Positions 47,403 through 60,058 are shown, numbered from the stretch's first letter. The stretch: DNA of 64,000 nucleotides from Diplosphaera chodatii (GCA_032358165.1 JAALGY010000038.1:434001-498000); one strand, 5' to 3'. Notes: generated by a model from the letters alone, not told the origin. A program made the numbers and translations.

Positions 47403-49718
47403 GTGAGCTGCGTGAAGTTGGCCGCGTTGCGCCATCGGAAGACCACCAGCATGCGGCTCATTGCTGCAAAGCATCATGCCGCCTTGAGCGGCAGGCACAC
47501 GGGCAGCAGCTGTCCGCCTGGCGTCGCAAGGCAGCGTCCCATAGCCGCATCACCAGGCCGGCGTCCTCAGGGGCGGCAAGCCGATCGTGTCGCAGTGGCA
47601 GCAGGCAACGCTGGCGGCGCCAGGACTGCGGACATTGATCACAGTGTGGAGCAGGCCTTGGCCGGCTTGCAAGAGAAGCGCGATGCAGATGTCGCCGCTG
47701 AGGCCGTGGAGGCAGCACAGCCCGATGCCACGTCCGGCGAAAAGGCACGTCTACTGGTGAGTGGCGTCTGGCGGGATGGTGCCACCAACTGTGGCTTTTG
47801 CGGGAAAGCTCACCACCAGTTTGCACCCCAGGTCACCAGCAGTCTGCACGACACATGGCAAATCTGGCACACGATGCTGATGCTGGCGGTGATTGCTAGA
47901 ACACATGCAGCATGCACCACCTGCGCAGGCCATTGCCAAGCAGCGCATCGCAGTGCTGCGGGCGGCCAAGGCCGCACAGCAGCCAGCGCAGCGGCCGTCC
48001 GCTGCGGCACAGCAGCAAGCAGCAGCTTCGGAGCCCGCAGCACCAGCCACTGCAGGTGAGGCCAAGGCCATGGCCTCCAGCCGCCCTGCTGACGGGCAGC
48101 CACCGGCAGCCCAGGCGCAATCGCTCGAGCCGGCCAGCACAGCCGCAGCAGCAGCAGCGGCTCAGTCCAGGAGCCAGCCAGCAGCCAGCAGCCCTGGAGC
48201 GGTCGCGGCGCGGTCCTCACGGCAGCGGGAGGCCATCAGCGCCTCGGCAGCGTGGGCGCCGGCAGCGGGCAGTGCGCCGGCCTTCCCGCCCAAGAACCCC
48301 AGGACGCGGCGGCGAGTGCAGCGCAGCACAGAAACCGTCGATGCTCAGGTGGTTCCGATGGTCCAACATGGCCGTAATGTCGGGTTGAAGACCTCACCAT
48401 CACTGCTCCTACACCCTTCTATCCAGCTGCTGCACGAGGCTCTGTCCAGACACACTTAGGATGACCCTCGGGCGCCTCTTGCCGAACCCACCCGTTTGCG
48501 CACCCTGCAGCGCTACGAGCAGGTGGTGGCGTCGCGCAACCGCCTCGCGGCCCAGCTCAGCCGCGCCAACCGCTACGTGGCGCACCTGGAGGCCGAGCTG
48601 GCGGGGCGCTCCGCTGACGTCGGCGCCGCGGCCGCCAGCCTGGCGGAGACCGGCGGGCAGCTGCAGCAGCTGCTGCGGCAGGTGCGCATGATCGTCAGGC
48701 GCAGGGAGACTGCCAGTCCTGCTGCACGACCAAACGTGGGGCAGCAAGCCTCGACAACGGCCTCCGCCGTGGACATGCTCGACGTTGACCAACAGCAGGA
48801 TGCCAGGAGTGTGAATGAGACCAATGGGTAGGTGTGCCACTCCAGGCAGGCCTGGCAGCGGGGGACACGGCGGCGGGAAGCAGCGGCGGCAGCACGCAGG
48901 CGTATGCACTGACGCAGACGCTGGCGCGCTTCCAGCAGGTGCCCTGTCAGGGAGATCTGTGTGAACATCGCGAATGCGGTCAGCAGATCGACGGTTGAAC
49001 AGCAACGTCACCACAGTTCTGGCCGGGTTGCAAGGATGGACTGATCGCTCCAAAGCAACTGAGCGCATTTCGTGACAACCCGCAGCAACTGCAGCGGCAC
49101 CAGCGAAGACTGGAGGAGTCGGCAGTACAGGCGCTGCCCGTCGTTTGGGTGGGCGTTGCACAGGAGGTGCGTGGTAATCTTGCAATTCTGCAGGTTGAAG
49201 CAGGCAGGCCCCACATAGCCCAATTGGCACTGCAAGGAGCTGGGCTTCTGCCATTCTATTGTACGACACGCCAGCCAGCAGAAGTCGACCCTGTGTGTCT
49301 GCCAGCGTTGAAGCTCTACGAGTGGCTGCAGGTGCGGCTGATGGGCAGCTTTGACGGCTGGTCGCGCGGCGTCGCACTGTCATCTGCTGAGGGGGCCGGG
49401 GACTCCGTCTTCCATCGCTTTGAGGGAACCCTGCACGCCCGCAGAGGTGAGCCGGCAGCGTCGTTTCACAGACATCATGCTCAGTGGCAGCTGCCTGGCT
49501 GTGTGTCTACAAAGAGGCCTGCAGCAGCGCGTCTGTGGTACCTGGTTGCAGTGACGCTGCCTCTGTGTATCGCGCTAATCGCTCATGATGCAAGCATCGT
49601 GTGAACAGGCGAGTACACCGTGAAGTTCCTGGTGGACGGGCAGTGGCGGGTGGCGCCGCACTGGCCGACGCGGGACGATGCAGCGGGGACCACCAACAAT
49701 GTGCTACAGATTGAGTAG
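47403..49718 (+). CDS. Gene 11: PTST-like protein (coiled coil + C-terminal CBM48)
   Basis: Exons: 47403-47756, 47929-48348, 48511-48681, 48846-48938, 49332-49446, 49609-49718; 420 residues. The N-terminus is rich in Arg/Ser/Ala and poor in acids, like a plastid transit peptide (start at 47403 or 47451). A low-complexity Ala/Gln/Pro region follows, then a coiled coil in exon 3 (about 259-315; RYEQVVASRNRLAAQLSR, HLEAELAG). The last 75 residues form a CBM48/AMPK-type glycan-binding domain: VRLMGSFDGWSRG, FHRFEGTLHA, GEYTVKFLVDGQWRVAP, NNVLQIE. Coiled coil plus C-terminal CBM48 is the layout of plant PTST proteins, which bring granule-bound starch synthase or other factors to starch granules in the plastid stroma. 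Which PTST subtype is not decidable here. A possible extra exon around 49150-49220 was not used. Confidence 0.85.
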
Positions 49719-50155
49719 TTTCCTACCGGAGAGCTTTGAACAAGGGCCGCCTAACGGCAGTTGCGGAAGATGTGTAGACTGTCATGCCCGCCGTTGTGCG
49801 TGCGGCTCAACAAAGCCTGGTTGTGAAGCTGGCGTCTTGAGGTGTCTTGTGGGTCTCGTAGCCAATAGGACAACCTGACATGCTATTAGTAGTGTTCTGT
49901 AGACTTCCTCCCAGCTCATCAACAGCTGCGCTGATGCTGCATCATGACTAACCGACTGATCAAGCTGACGTGAGATTTGATGCGACACAACCTCTCATGC
50001 ATTTCGGGCCCGTGCAGAACTGCGTTTGTTGTGCTCAGCATAACTGCAGTTACTGCATCGTATTGCCGGCACTTCCGCTGTGCCTCGTCTCGCAACGATA
50101 GGCTGCACCTCTGTCTTGCACCGAGATCCAAAGCTGCATCCGAAAAGTTTGCAGT
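49719..50155. other. Intergenic region between genes 11 and 12
   Basis: 437 bases, relatively AT-rich, with no coding signal. Holds the 3' flank of gene 11 and the promoter of gene 12. Confidence 0.45.
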
Positions 50156-53100
50156 ATGCCAACGCCAAAGCCTGCTAGGAGGTACCTAGGCGTCCTGCTT
50201 TCGATCATACTATCATTGCACCATGCCCCTACAGCAGAAGCCGCCGGCCTGCTGCAGCGCCTGCTGCCAAGCCGCAGCCTGCTGCAGGCGACCACAACAG
50301 CGAGCGACGTGCCGTTCGTGGCCCAGTTCAACAGCATTCTGTCGCAGCTGGGCCCCGGAAGGCCGGTGACCCTCAAGAACGTGGAGGCCGCACGGTTTCT
50401 GAGCTACGCGCAGGCCGGCGCGCAGGCGTCTCCAGGTGCAGATGGCTGTGTGACGACACCTGCTGACATGTCCAACCATCCTGACTCGTCCTGCGATGCA
50501 GCGCACCCAACGATGCGCGAGGATGCGGCCGTAGAGTGACATAGGTGGAACTTGCTGGTTTGCATGAGACAGACTACAACTGGGTGCACTCTAGTCCACA
50601 CGGTCATGGGCTACTGTCGTCAGCAAATAAGCTACCGAACACAGTCTGCAAGGGTTCCTGTGCGTGCTGCCGATGCAGAGCCGTCAGTGCTGGTGCCATT
50701 CGACACGGGGGCGGTCCTGGTGGCGTGGCAGAACGCATCATCTGCGGCGGTCATAGCCTTCGCGGTGAGCAGACAACTCTCAGCTCACGCATTCCATGCA
50801 GTCGATTCCCGTGCTGCCTGGCACCAATCCAGAAAGTCAGCTGGCACCACAGGTCGGTTTGATAACATCTGCACCGGACCCCTTGTTTGCTGCTCCATGC
50901 ACATCAGTGACAATGCTGCCTTGCAGGCCAACGCATCGAGCCTTGCTTTCAACGCCACGGAGCCGGGCTTTGCGCCCACGAGCGTTCAGCCGCTGCTCCA
51001 GGGCAACTTCTCGGGCGCGTATCCCGCCGGCGTGTCAAGCCCCTTCGTCAGCCTGGTCAACGGCACGGCCGCCGGCGGCCGCACCCTGCAGCAGCTTATC
51101 GCCAACGTGTCCGACGGCCAGGTGACCGCAGCACGGCAGCGTCAGTGCGGTCCGGCCTCGTGCGCGATTGCACACTGTGCCGCCTCAGTCGCTGCATGGG
51201 CAGCGGCACCAACACAGGGTGCATGCCGCGGCTTGTGCTGGAAGCTGTCCATGTCTGCCGCCAAACTGCGGCTGCATCGTGTCCGGACACGGCAGATGAT
51301 GGGCCGTGTGCTCCGTGCAGGACCCGCTGCGCGTCGTGTGCACGGGGTACGGCAACGGCGGCGCGGAGGCCGAGCTGTGCGGCGTGTGGGCGGCCGTCAC
51401 TTACCCCGCAGCGTCGATCCGCACCATCGCCTTTGGCGCGCCAGTGGTGCGCCTACCTTGCTCGCCCCAGTGCTCCTCCTGCTCATCTGTGCAGTCGCTG
51501 TGGTCGCCCGCCCTGTTGCGAGGCACCCCTGGCAGGCGATAGTGCAGGGTGATGCAGCACGAATGCCGCGCCCCCGTGCTGCTTCCTGCTGCACAGCCCA
51601 CCCCCCGCAAAACCCTGCTTCAACAAGCGGCCCTACAGCAGCCGCGTCACCCCCGCTGCCGCCCGCGCAGGTGGGCAACCAGGAGTTTGCCTTCGCATTC
51701 CAGCAGCTGCTGGACCTGTCGTACCTGTGGAGCACCTCCACCCACCTCAACGTGACCAACGCCACGCTGGCGAGCGGCGCGGCGGCCGCCGACGAGGTCC
51801 GGGTGCTGAACGACACCCGCACCGCGGTGAGTGCTATGGTGTAGTAGCCTACAGTGGTGTACATGTGCACAGCTTGGTGCAGCATGTTGCGGCTCCTGGC
51901 GCAGCTGCCTGTCCCCTGCGTGCAGCCCGGCGCACTGGGCAGCACGCCGACGCTGTGGTGCTTGTCCCTGTGGTCAAGGCGGAGGCTGGGTGTCTGGCCC
52001 TGTGCGGCTGCGATCAACAGCGGCGCTGATGGCGTGCACTGCCTGCAGGCCAACCGGACGCTGGCGGCCAACAGCTGGGACCAGTATGTGTCCGCCATCA
52101 TCGAGTACTACAACGTAACGTCCGGCAGCACGCAGCTGTCCAACAGCACCGCGGCGCCAGGTGACATGCCGCTGCTTTGGCGCTGGCCCGAGCGACCCCA
52201 CCGCGCCACGTGCGATGACGTGGAGCGACAGGAAACGCCTGTCTCACGATATCCGGGCATTGTGAGCCACTGCGCTGGAGCTGCACATCCCTCTGGTGGC
52301 ACATATGCAGGCGAGGCGAGTCAGGGCGGCATCAGCGGCTTCTTCAATGACGTGACGAACGTCGCCAAGGGGGTCATCAACGCCGGCGAGAACTTTGGCA
52401 ACATACTGGACACCATCAAGTGAGCCGACGTCCTGGCTGGACGGCGCTGCTTCCATGCTGCAATGTTTGCCCTGGCGGCGACATGCCGCCTTTGTCGGTT
52501 CGTGTGGACGGTGGCGTGTTGGCCGGCTCCTGTCAGCAGTGCACACGAGCCTTTGCATGCTGCGTGCGGCGCTGACGCGCCGCACTCGGCCTCCACAGCG
52601 CCACCTTGCATCAAAATCCAGCAACACGTCTGCGCCGGCCGGCATGCGGAACCACGTCGTGTGCGCAGGTCGTTCGGCTATGGCGGCGACGAGAATGAGG
52701 CGCTGGACCAGGCGCAGGAGCGGGACGCGGCCGCAGCCCGCGCCAACGCCACCGGCTGCCCTCCCGTGCTGTGCAAGGTGCCTGCTGTTTGCGTGTCGGT
52801 GTACTTTCCCTTCCTGACGGCAGCTGAGGCGCGGCTGCGCGCTTGCGTGTGACAAAGTCCGTCTGTCCTCAGCCACATGGTCGTCTGGTTTTCAGTGTGA
52901 CAGTGTGTGCTCTCCGACTGCAGATGCGGCCGGCCTCCACCGCCAGCTGCAATGTGTACAACAACGTCACCGGCAACATTGCACCCGGCAGCGTGCAGAT
53001 CGGTGCGCGCTGGTGCTGCTCTTGTGCACAATACCGCGACTGTGACTGATACTCCAATCAAGTGCCACTGTGTAAATGCAAGCTGTGCATGTGCCAGACG

Positions 53101-55547
53101 AATGACTCTTGACATAACACTCTCGGCACCAGTGTCATTCTGCCTGGTTGACTCGGGAGCCGTCAGCCTGGCCACTGGCCACCGAACCCATGTCCTGATG
53201 CGACGCTGACTCTGGCCGCGTCCGTGGCGCCTGCAGGCCCGGTGAACGGCACAGGCACGCAGCTGTCGGTCGCCTGGAACGCCACCGCCCGCACCGCCAC
53301 CATCGTGTTCAAGGGCAGCACCACCCGGGAGGACTGGATCACGGTGCGCCCCCCCACCTGCGCACTGCACCTGCGCTGCTGGGACGGTTCATAGCGTATG
53401 CACGCTGCAACTGCGCACACGCCAGGCTGACCACCTGTCGCCCCTGGCTGCCCGCAGGACTTCAAGGCTTACCTCAACGAGGTGAGCGGCCCCCACAGAA
53501 CCTGCACATGAGCTCACCCACGGCATACCACAGTTGCCTACAATGTTCAGTCATCATTGCTGCATCCTCGAGATCGTGATGCGCTGATAAGCGTCTGTGT
53601 CTGTCCTTCGTTGAAAGCACTATGCCGCCTTTACATCAGGATGCACCTCACCTCAAATGCGCAGGCAAACACGAACACGGCGCTGGACCAGTTCTTCCCA
53701 GACGTGCAGTTACACGCGGTGGGAACCATTGTGCTGCACTGAGACCACAGCTCGCTTTGCATCGCGCCGGGCTGGGCTGGCCATGTTGGCAACATGTTGC
53801 ACTTGAACACGCAGCAATAGGCCAAGATAACAGATCTGTTTCTTATGCTGGTGCAGGGCTTCCTTCAGTCGCTGCAGTCGGTCACCGAGAAGGCCAAGGT
53901 GCCGAGCGAAAACATCACCGCGGTGCTCAACACCCTGTCAGGTGCGCCATGCAGCGTCAGCGCTGACGTGTCAGGCGCCACAGGGCTCTGATCGCTTGTC
54001 CCGTCACAGCGGCTGTGCGGCGAATGCTTGCATGGCGCCTGCGTAGGAGGCTTGGTCAGCGCAGGGTTGCTCAGCGACTGCCCCCGAGTGAGTATTGTGC
54101 CAGCAAAGTCATACTCACCTGAGGTAAGCGGCGCGCCTGCGCAGGCAGCAACAACACGCAGCCGGCGAGGGTCCTGATCAGCGGGCACAGCCTGGGCGGC
54201 GGCGTGGCGTCGATTTGCGGGGCCTGGGCGGCGCTGCAGTGGCCGGGCGCCGACGTGCAGGTCGTCACGCTGGGCTCGCCCATGCCGGGCAACGCCATGT
54301 TTGCAGAGGTGCGGGCGCCCTCGACCTGCTCATGCTATCGCCGCAAAGTACTTCTGCCATTGCAAACAGCGTCATAGCAGCGGCACCGTACAATATGATT
54401 TGTGGTGCCCTCTCCATGTGCTGCTCTGGGCTTGTGCTGCTCTGGGCTCGGATGTTGCAATAGTGTTGCTGCCGTCAAGAGGCCGTGCTTTTTCTGAGGT
54501 GAACAGTCATGTGTGGCTAGTACTGCAGGCAAGCGCAGGCAGCTGTCTGATGTCAAATAGGTCTATGGCTCTCCATGTTTGTGCATGCAGCTGTACAAGC
54601 TGCTGGTTGGGCGGCAGCAGCGCGCTGTGCACACGCTGGACATCGTGCCCGCGCTGCCACCCCTGAACGGCTACGCCAGCGTGGACTATGGCCGCTGGAT
54701 CCCCCGCAACAACACCGTCCTGCTGCAGGTCTGACTGCTTCTCTTACGAGCGCTAGTACGTTCTGCTCCCGTGGTGTGCTGCTGCTGTGGACGCTGAAGC
54801 ATGTGGACTGTAGTTGTGTGCTTGCCTCACAGCAACTATCAAGCTGACAGAGTGTCCATGTGTTGCCAGGATCGTCCCATGGCGTCTGACATAAGCGCAT
54901 ACAACTGGGTAGGCGCTGACTTGGCAGCTCATATCCTGATGGTGCCTTGACTGGTGACGCTGCAGCTGCCACAGCCTCGTCCCATACCTGGCTGCTGACT
55001 GACTTGCAATTGTGCTGCAGGACGACCACAGTTGCCGCCTGTACGAGGCAAACCTCTACCGAACGCCATACACGACGGCACCGGCAAACCTTGTAAGCCT
55101 GATTGCTCAGCGGCTCTAACAATCTGGTCAATATGTTGTGTCGCAGTCTGTGTAGCATGGCCATGATAGAAGTGGCAAACAGGCGCTCACGAGACACACC
55201 CTGTTCTGCAGACGCTGGCGCTGGTCAACTCGACGACAGGCGGCGCGTCCGCAGTCGGGTTTGCAGCCAGCGCCGGCAGCGGCATGTCAGGCGGCGAGGG
55301 CAGCAACGGCACCAGCACTGGGGCAGCTGGGGGCGCCAGCGCCAGCGGTGGGAGCAGCAGCAACAGCAGCAGCGCTGGAGGCGGCAGCCCCAGCCCTGCC
55401 GCCGGCAGTGGAAGCAGCACAGCAAGCACTTCGGCTGCAGGAAGCGCTCCTGCACCGGCGCCGCAGAGTGCTGCTCGTGCAGTTACTGGCAAAGGACTGT
55501 TTGCTGTGTCGGTCGCAGCCGGGGCGCTGCTGGCTGTCACGTGTTGA
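50156..55547 (+). CDS. Gene 12: secreted tandem lipase-class-3 protein with inactive first domain and GPI-type tail
   Basis: 18 exons: 50156-50435, 50679-50764, 50927-51121, 51321-51443, 51671-51826, 52049-52160, 52311-52419, 52669-52777, 52924-53002, 53237-53343, 53458-53481 (24 nt), 53665-53718, 53857-53941, 54145-54308, 54591-54728, 54870-54908, 55021-55092, 55212-55547; 755 residues. Signal peptide core YLGVLLSIILSL. Both halves look like alpha/beta-hydrolase lipase_3 domains. In the second, TIVFKGSTTREDW, GHSLGGG (Ser522), HTLDIVPALPP (Asp578) and DDHSC (His623) supply a full triad. In the first, VCTGYGNGG has Asn199 where the Ser should be, though TIAFGAPVGNQEFAFAF is retained. The tail is a Ser/Gly linker plus a hydrophobic end (LFAVSVAAGALLAVT), as in GPI anchor signals. 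The halves are joined by a phase-2 intron 52420-52668 that removes an in-frame TGA. Many N-glycosylation sequons. Substrate unknown. Confidence 0.85.
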
Positions 55548-56202
55548 ACGCTGTGAACAAATGAAACCCTGCAGCAACCTTATCGGTGATGCCTGCCTGA
55601 AATTGCACCTCAGAACGGAACCAGGAAGTTTGTCGCATACTGCCTAGACAGCTGGGAACTTCTGTGCACTGCTTTACAGCTACTGACAGCCGGTGGACTG
55701 TGTGACAGTGTTGCCGCTATGGCAGTGTGGCAGAGTTTTGTGCGCATGTTCAGGGATGGCTGCTGAGCAGCATCACTCTTGCTTGCCAGCCACACTTACA
55801 TGAGCGGTTGCGCACTACTGTCCTCTGTTCACTTGGTAAACAGTTTGGATTACGGTGATGTCTGGCAACCTACCCCTGTTCGCTGATGAGGATGCGGAGG
55901 GTACAGCATCTCTACAAACTGAGCGACTGGGGTTTCCAGTGACGCCAACAATTGGGATCTCTGGGTGAACTGCTGCATATCCTAGGACTGGTTCCAGTAC
56001 TGGGATGTTTCTGGCGCTCTACACACAAGCATGGCCAAAGGTAGCTTGACAAGGGCGGCATGGGGAGACAGAGGAGACTACGCCACTTTCATACCAGCAT
56101 GCACAAAGCAACGCAAAGCAGTGGTGGCACCCACATACATAAACTCACTGCGCATTCACATCATCATCTGCGAATGTTAATGTCAATCATCTTCATCGAT
56201 GA
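55548..56202. other. Convergent intergenic region between genes 12 and 13
   Basis: From about 56040 the sequence is similar to 60860-61220, the 3' flank of gene 14, so this part is duplicated downstream sequence. The rest shows nothing recognisable. Confidence 0.5.
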
Positions 56203-56370
56203 TTACCCGAGGTGCAACTGCGCAGAATGCGGTCTTTGGGACCGGGCGGTAGTCGTAATATCTCTCTGCACATGGACAGATGGTGGAATTTGGGGCGTCG
56301 TGATGTGGCGAAGGGACGAGTCTGTCAAGTCATATCGAGCACAGTGTGACGACAACAAGAGGGGCCTGGC
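56040..56370 (-). repeat. Duplicated 3' flank, copy at gene 13
   Basis: Shares with about 60860-61240 the strings GACCGGGCGGTAGTC, CTCTGCACATGGACAG, GCAGAA(C/T)GCGGTCTT and CATACCAGC in the same order. In gene 13 most of it is read as C-terminal coding sequence; at gene 14 it is downstream of the stop. Confidence 0.7.
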
Positions 56371-59300
56371 GTGATTGTGGCCGGCACACGGTGGGTATGT
56401 GTAGCTCGTGCGCATACCCGGGTTGTCCACTGGGTTGATGATGCCCTTGAGGCTGCGGCGACGTGTCGGGCACGTTTTGACGGTGAGATCTATGTCCGTA
56501 CCGTTCCAGTTCCTGCAGGAGATGCAGACAATTGGGATCACATCGACATCCACAAGGGATGAGTGCAGCTGGACGATCAGCGACCTGCCGCAAGGTCTGG
56601 AAGCAACCAAGGGTGAGGTGCGTCATGTTCATGAAAGAAGGTATCGCACCAGAGCAGTACCATGGCAGAGGAACCGATGTTTTGAAACATGGACAACTCG
56701 AATGCTGTTGGACCTGCCGGCGCAGTGCACAAACTGTCATCTTGTGCTCCAGAGCCAAGCGGCTTGGGACACACGGCGTGCGCGTACGCATGCCACCCTG
56801 GACTTGGCACTGACCTGACTGCGTGCAGCATGCATGTACAACAAGACCATAGCAGGGCAGCAGGTAGCAGCACTTTGGACAGCCAGCCATGCACTGGTGC
56901 ACTTGCCTGCCTCCAAGGTGGTGGTGACGATTTGCTCCTGCTGATCAACTGACCCGGTGAAGCCTGTGCTCTCGGAGATGAGAGCGCCTGCGGCCACGAC
57001 CAGCGTTCATGCGGTGTGTCGGGTAGCAACAATCATATGTACTTCTGCAGCCTGCCAATAAAGAAGAAAAGCAAACCGCGGCTGCATCATGGATCAGCTG
57101 CAGGGCGCACCTCCGATCTTCAGGTTCCAGCCGTCATCCCCCAGTATTAGAAAGGTGTAGGTGCCCTTCTTGGGTATGAACATCCCGCCGGTCCACCTGC
57201 GCCGACAGCAGCCGCAGCCCCTGACCCCGTGTCGCCAGGGTCTGTAAGTTCCATCACTGGTCACCAGCTCATGTTCAAGCCCCCCGGTGGCAACATGTGG
57301 TGGTGGACTTGGCTTGCCAACCCTGTGGGCCTACGCACGGCCTACGCACATCGCCGAGCTTGGAATTTCGAGGTGGGGTCATCAAACCGGTGCTCACCGG
57401 GTGATATAATCCTTCGCCAGGCCTGACACGTTGTAGTCGCTTCCGCCCACCGGCGCAGGGTTCGTGCCGCCGCCGTATACATTGGTGTAGCTGGCAGGGC
57501 AGCTTCTGCGCGAGTTGACGGCGAATGGCCTACCCCTTGAGCCCAGCAGGCCTGCAGCACACACACACACCATTTGAGACACCACCTGTGACACAACAGC
57601 CGCAACTCAAGAGCAGCCACTGAGGCTGCTGCAGGCCTGGTGACACAGCGCATCGTGGCACAAGGTGGTGATTAATGAGCAGGGATAATACACACGATGC
57701 TTTCAAGTGCTTGACATGGTGGCGCGCCGCTCGCATGGCAGCCAGGGAGAGTGGTGCATTTGTAGCTGGACCAGGCTGTATAAGCAGACAGATCACAACT
57801 TCTATTGAGCCTGGCGCTGCAGGGAGGGGAGGAAGGACCGCACCGCAGGGCGCTGTGGCGCTGAAGTCGCAGTAGCCATTGGTAGGCTGCTCCACCTGCC
57901 GCATGATGTTTGGCTTGGCCGGGTTGTACCTGCAGTGGACGTCACTCGCATGTCTGTACGACGTGCATGTGTGGTTTGCGCGGTGCCCCTCGGACACTGG
58001 TGACATATTTGACTCTAGAGTCCGTGATGCGCCGCCGGCAGAGTCCCCAGCTGGCGCCACATGCTGCCAGGTCTGAGGGGGGACAGCACACGTACAAGGG
58101 AGCAGGGCACTGAGGGGTTGCGAGCTGCGTGGTGACGCCACTCACGGGCAGCTCGGGGTGGTGCAGTTCTTGCCGACGGGCAGCGGGGTGCCGACTTCGA
58201 AGCCGTAGGTCTGCGTGTCCGACGCAAAAGCCTCGATGCTGCTGCTGAGGCGGAAGATGTCCTGCCGCAGCCCGGCGCAGTAGCACGCGGTGCGCGCGGC
58301 GTTGATGGTGAGGCTGGGCGGGCAGATCCTGCCGCCGTGCAAAGAACTCCTCATGTGACCGTGGCTACCGCCTCCTATGCAGACTTGCAGCTGCAGATGC
58401 TGCATTTCGGTCGTGCCAGGAGCTGCGCCACAGCATCTGATGCACTCACTTGCAGCTGGTGGCGCCGATGCGGGGGTTGTAGCCGCGCCCAGAGCACAGC
58501 CTGCACCTGTACCCGGACGCAAAACATGTCAGTGTTGCTCAGTTTACTCGGACCCCACAAAAGTCTGCCAGATGGGGCTTGCACAAAGCTGGCCGGTACC
58601 CATACGGGGCGTCTGCAGCCGGAGCCTTTGTGAGCAGACAGTCCAGGGGGTAGGTACGGCGGCCCACTTGAAGTTGCCGAAGCCGGCCTTGGCATAGCCC
58701 GGGCGGCAGCTTCGCACGTTCTGCTTGGTGGCGCCCGCCACTGGCTCGACGCCCGGCTTGCACACTGCACCGCACAACCCGCATGTGCTGTCAGCTCTTA
58801 GACCTCTGCGTGATGTGTATTTGGACGCTGCACACGAATTACTATGTGGAAAGTTTTGATAGATAGCTCCTGTGTTCTGTGGGTCGCCCAGCAGCAGCTG
58901 GTGTTGTGAGGTACTCATAGGAACACGCATGTTGATGCAGGCAAGAGACGACGCACCGGCCTCGCCGCCCCGCAGCGCGGTCAGCCCGGGGCTGCGGACC
59001 TGGGTGCACACGGACTTGGCCGCCGTGATGCCCTTGCTTGTGTTGAAGGTGCAGCGCAGGCACCGCCAGTTGTGCGCCTGCAGGGCCAGTGGGCAGCGTA
59101 GGTCTGGCGTGCACCAGGGCTAAGGTGCATGTCTGGTACATATGCTAGCAGCCTTCAAAAGATGCATGTGTCCCAGCCTAGTCGGTGAGATTATTGAACT
59201 GCATGGCGGCCATCTCCTGGTGCGCAGCACTTGACATTCCGGTCCCTCACTTTGACACATTTGGCCTGCAGACACCCAGGAAGAGCTTGTCAGCGCCGTG

Positions 59301-60058
59301 CAGCACTGATGGAATGGCCCTCGCTGGAATGCTCGTGATCGTGTCAGATTTCAGGACCGACATCCCCACAGTGTGGTGACCAGGCAGCAGCAGTGCATTC
59401 ACTGAGCACAGTTGAGAATCCATTCAACTGTTGTGCCGTAATCACTCACGATGTAGGCCTCGACCGGGCTGCACTTGCCGCGCGTCCTGCCGGTCTTCGG
59501 GTTGCGCTCGCACCGCCGCAGCAGGGCCGCCGCCTGGCACACACCAGGACACACGCTGACGTGAGTGCGTGATCAGGCTGATCATTTTGCCGGCCTGTGA
59601 TGGACTATACTGGTCGTCGTGTGTCAGCGCATCCGAAGCGGTAGGTGCCAGGCGCGGCTGATGACTCATGGGTTACCAGACTGGTACGCCCTGCAACACC
59701 GCGCACGGCATGCGGTGGAATTCCTGAGAAGCAGTTGTGCTGCAGCTGCGCTCAGCTATGCTGCAGGCTGTGAGGCCTGCAGTGCTGGTCTCATCTGCTG
59801 GGGGCACGACATGGTGCGGCATGTGCTGTTGCGCTCCTGGGTGCTCCGCCAATACACAGAGGATGGTGCCACAGCACGGAGGCTCGTGGGTGACTGAGCG
59901 CTCAGCTGCACCTCTTGATCGCTGCGGCTGGCCAGCTTGGCGATGGAGACCGTCGTGGTTTTGCCCGCCGCCGCCGCGCCCGCACAGCACAGCGCCAGCA
60001 GCGCCAGCAGTGGCGCCGCGACCATACCCCGCCGGCTTGATAGAGCCTGCATCACCAT
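56203..60058 (-). CDS. Gene 13: secreted Cys-rich PA14-domain protein (paralogue of genes 1 and 14)
   Basis: Exons, 5' to 3': 60058-59912, 59533-59450, 59265-59251 (15-nt microexon), 59077-58957, 58764-58668, 58506-58450, 58328-58146, 57929-57844, 57551-57398, 57196-57111, 56987-56907, 56713-56650, 56512-56203; 494 residues. Signal peptide core APLLALLALCCAG. Cys-rich module: NWRCLRC, CTQVRSPGL, RSCRPGYAKAG, CRLCSGRGYNP, ICPPSL, CAGLRQDIF. Then a stretch with RRSCPASYT and the PA14-like core (RWTGGMFI, LGDDGWNLKIGG, FELSMFQN, MVLLWNWNG). Eight internal exons are identical in length to those of gene 1, but the intron and proline spacer of gene 1 inside the CAGLRQ region are absent. The intron after 56907 begins with GC. 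The last about 65 residues derive from sequence that is non-coding in gene 14 and may not be functional. Probably extracellular; glycan binding is inferred from PA14. Confidence 0.87.

Noticed and set aside
52421..52423. In-frame TGA that could end a first lipase gene
   Set aside because: The preceding AA|GTGAGC is a good donor, the acceptor at 52668 keeps the frame, and no convincing start or signal peptide exists for a separate second gene.
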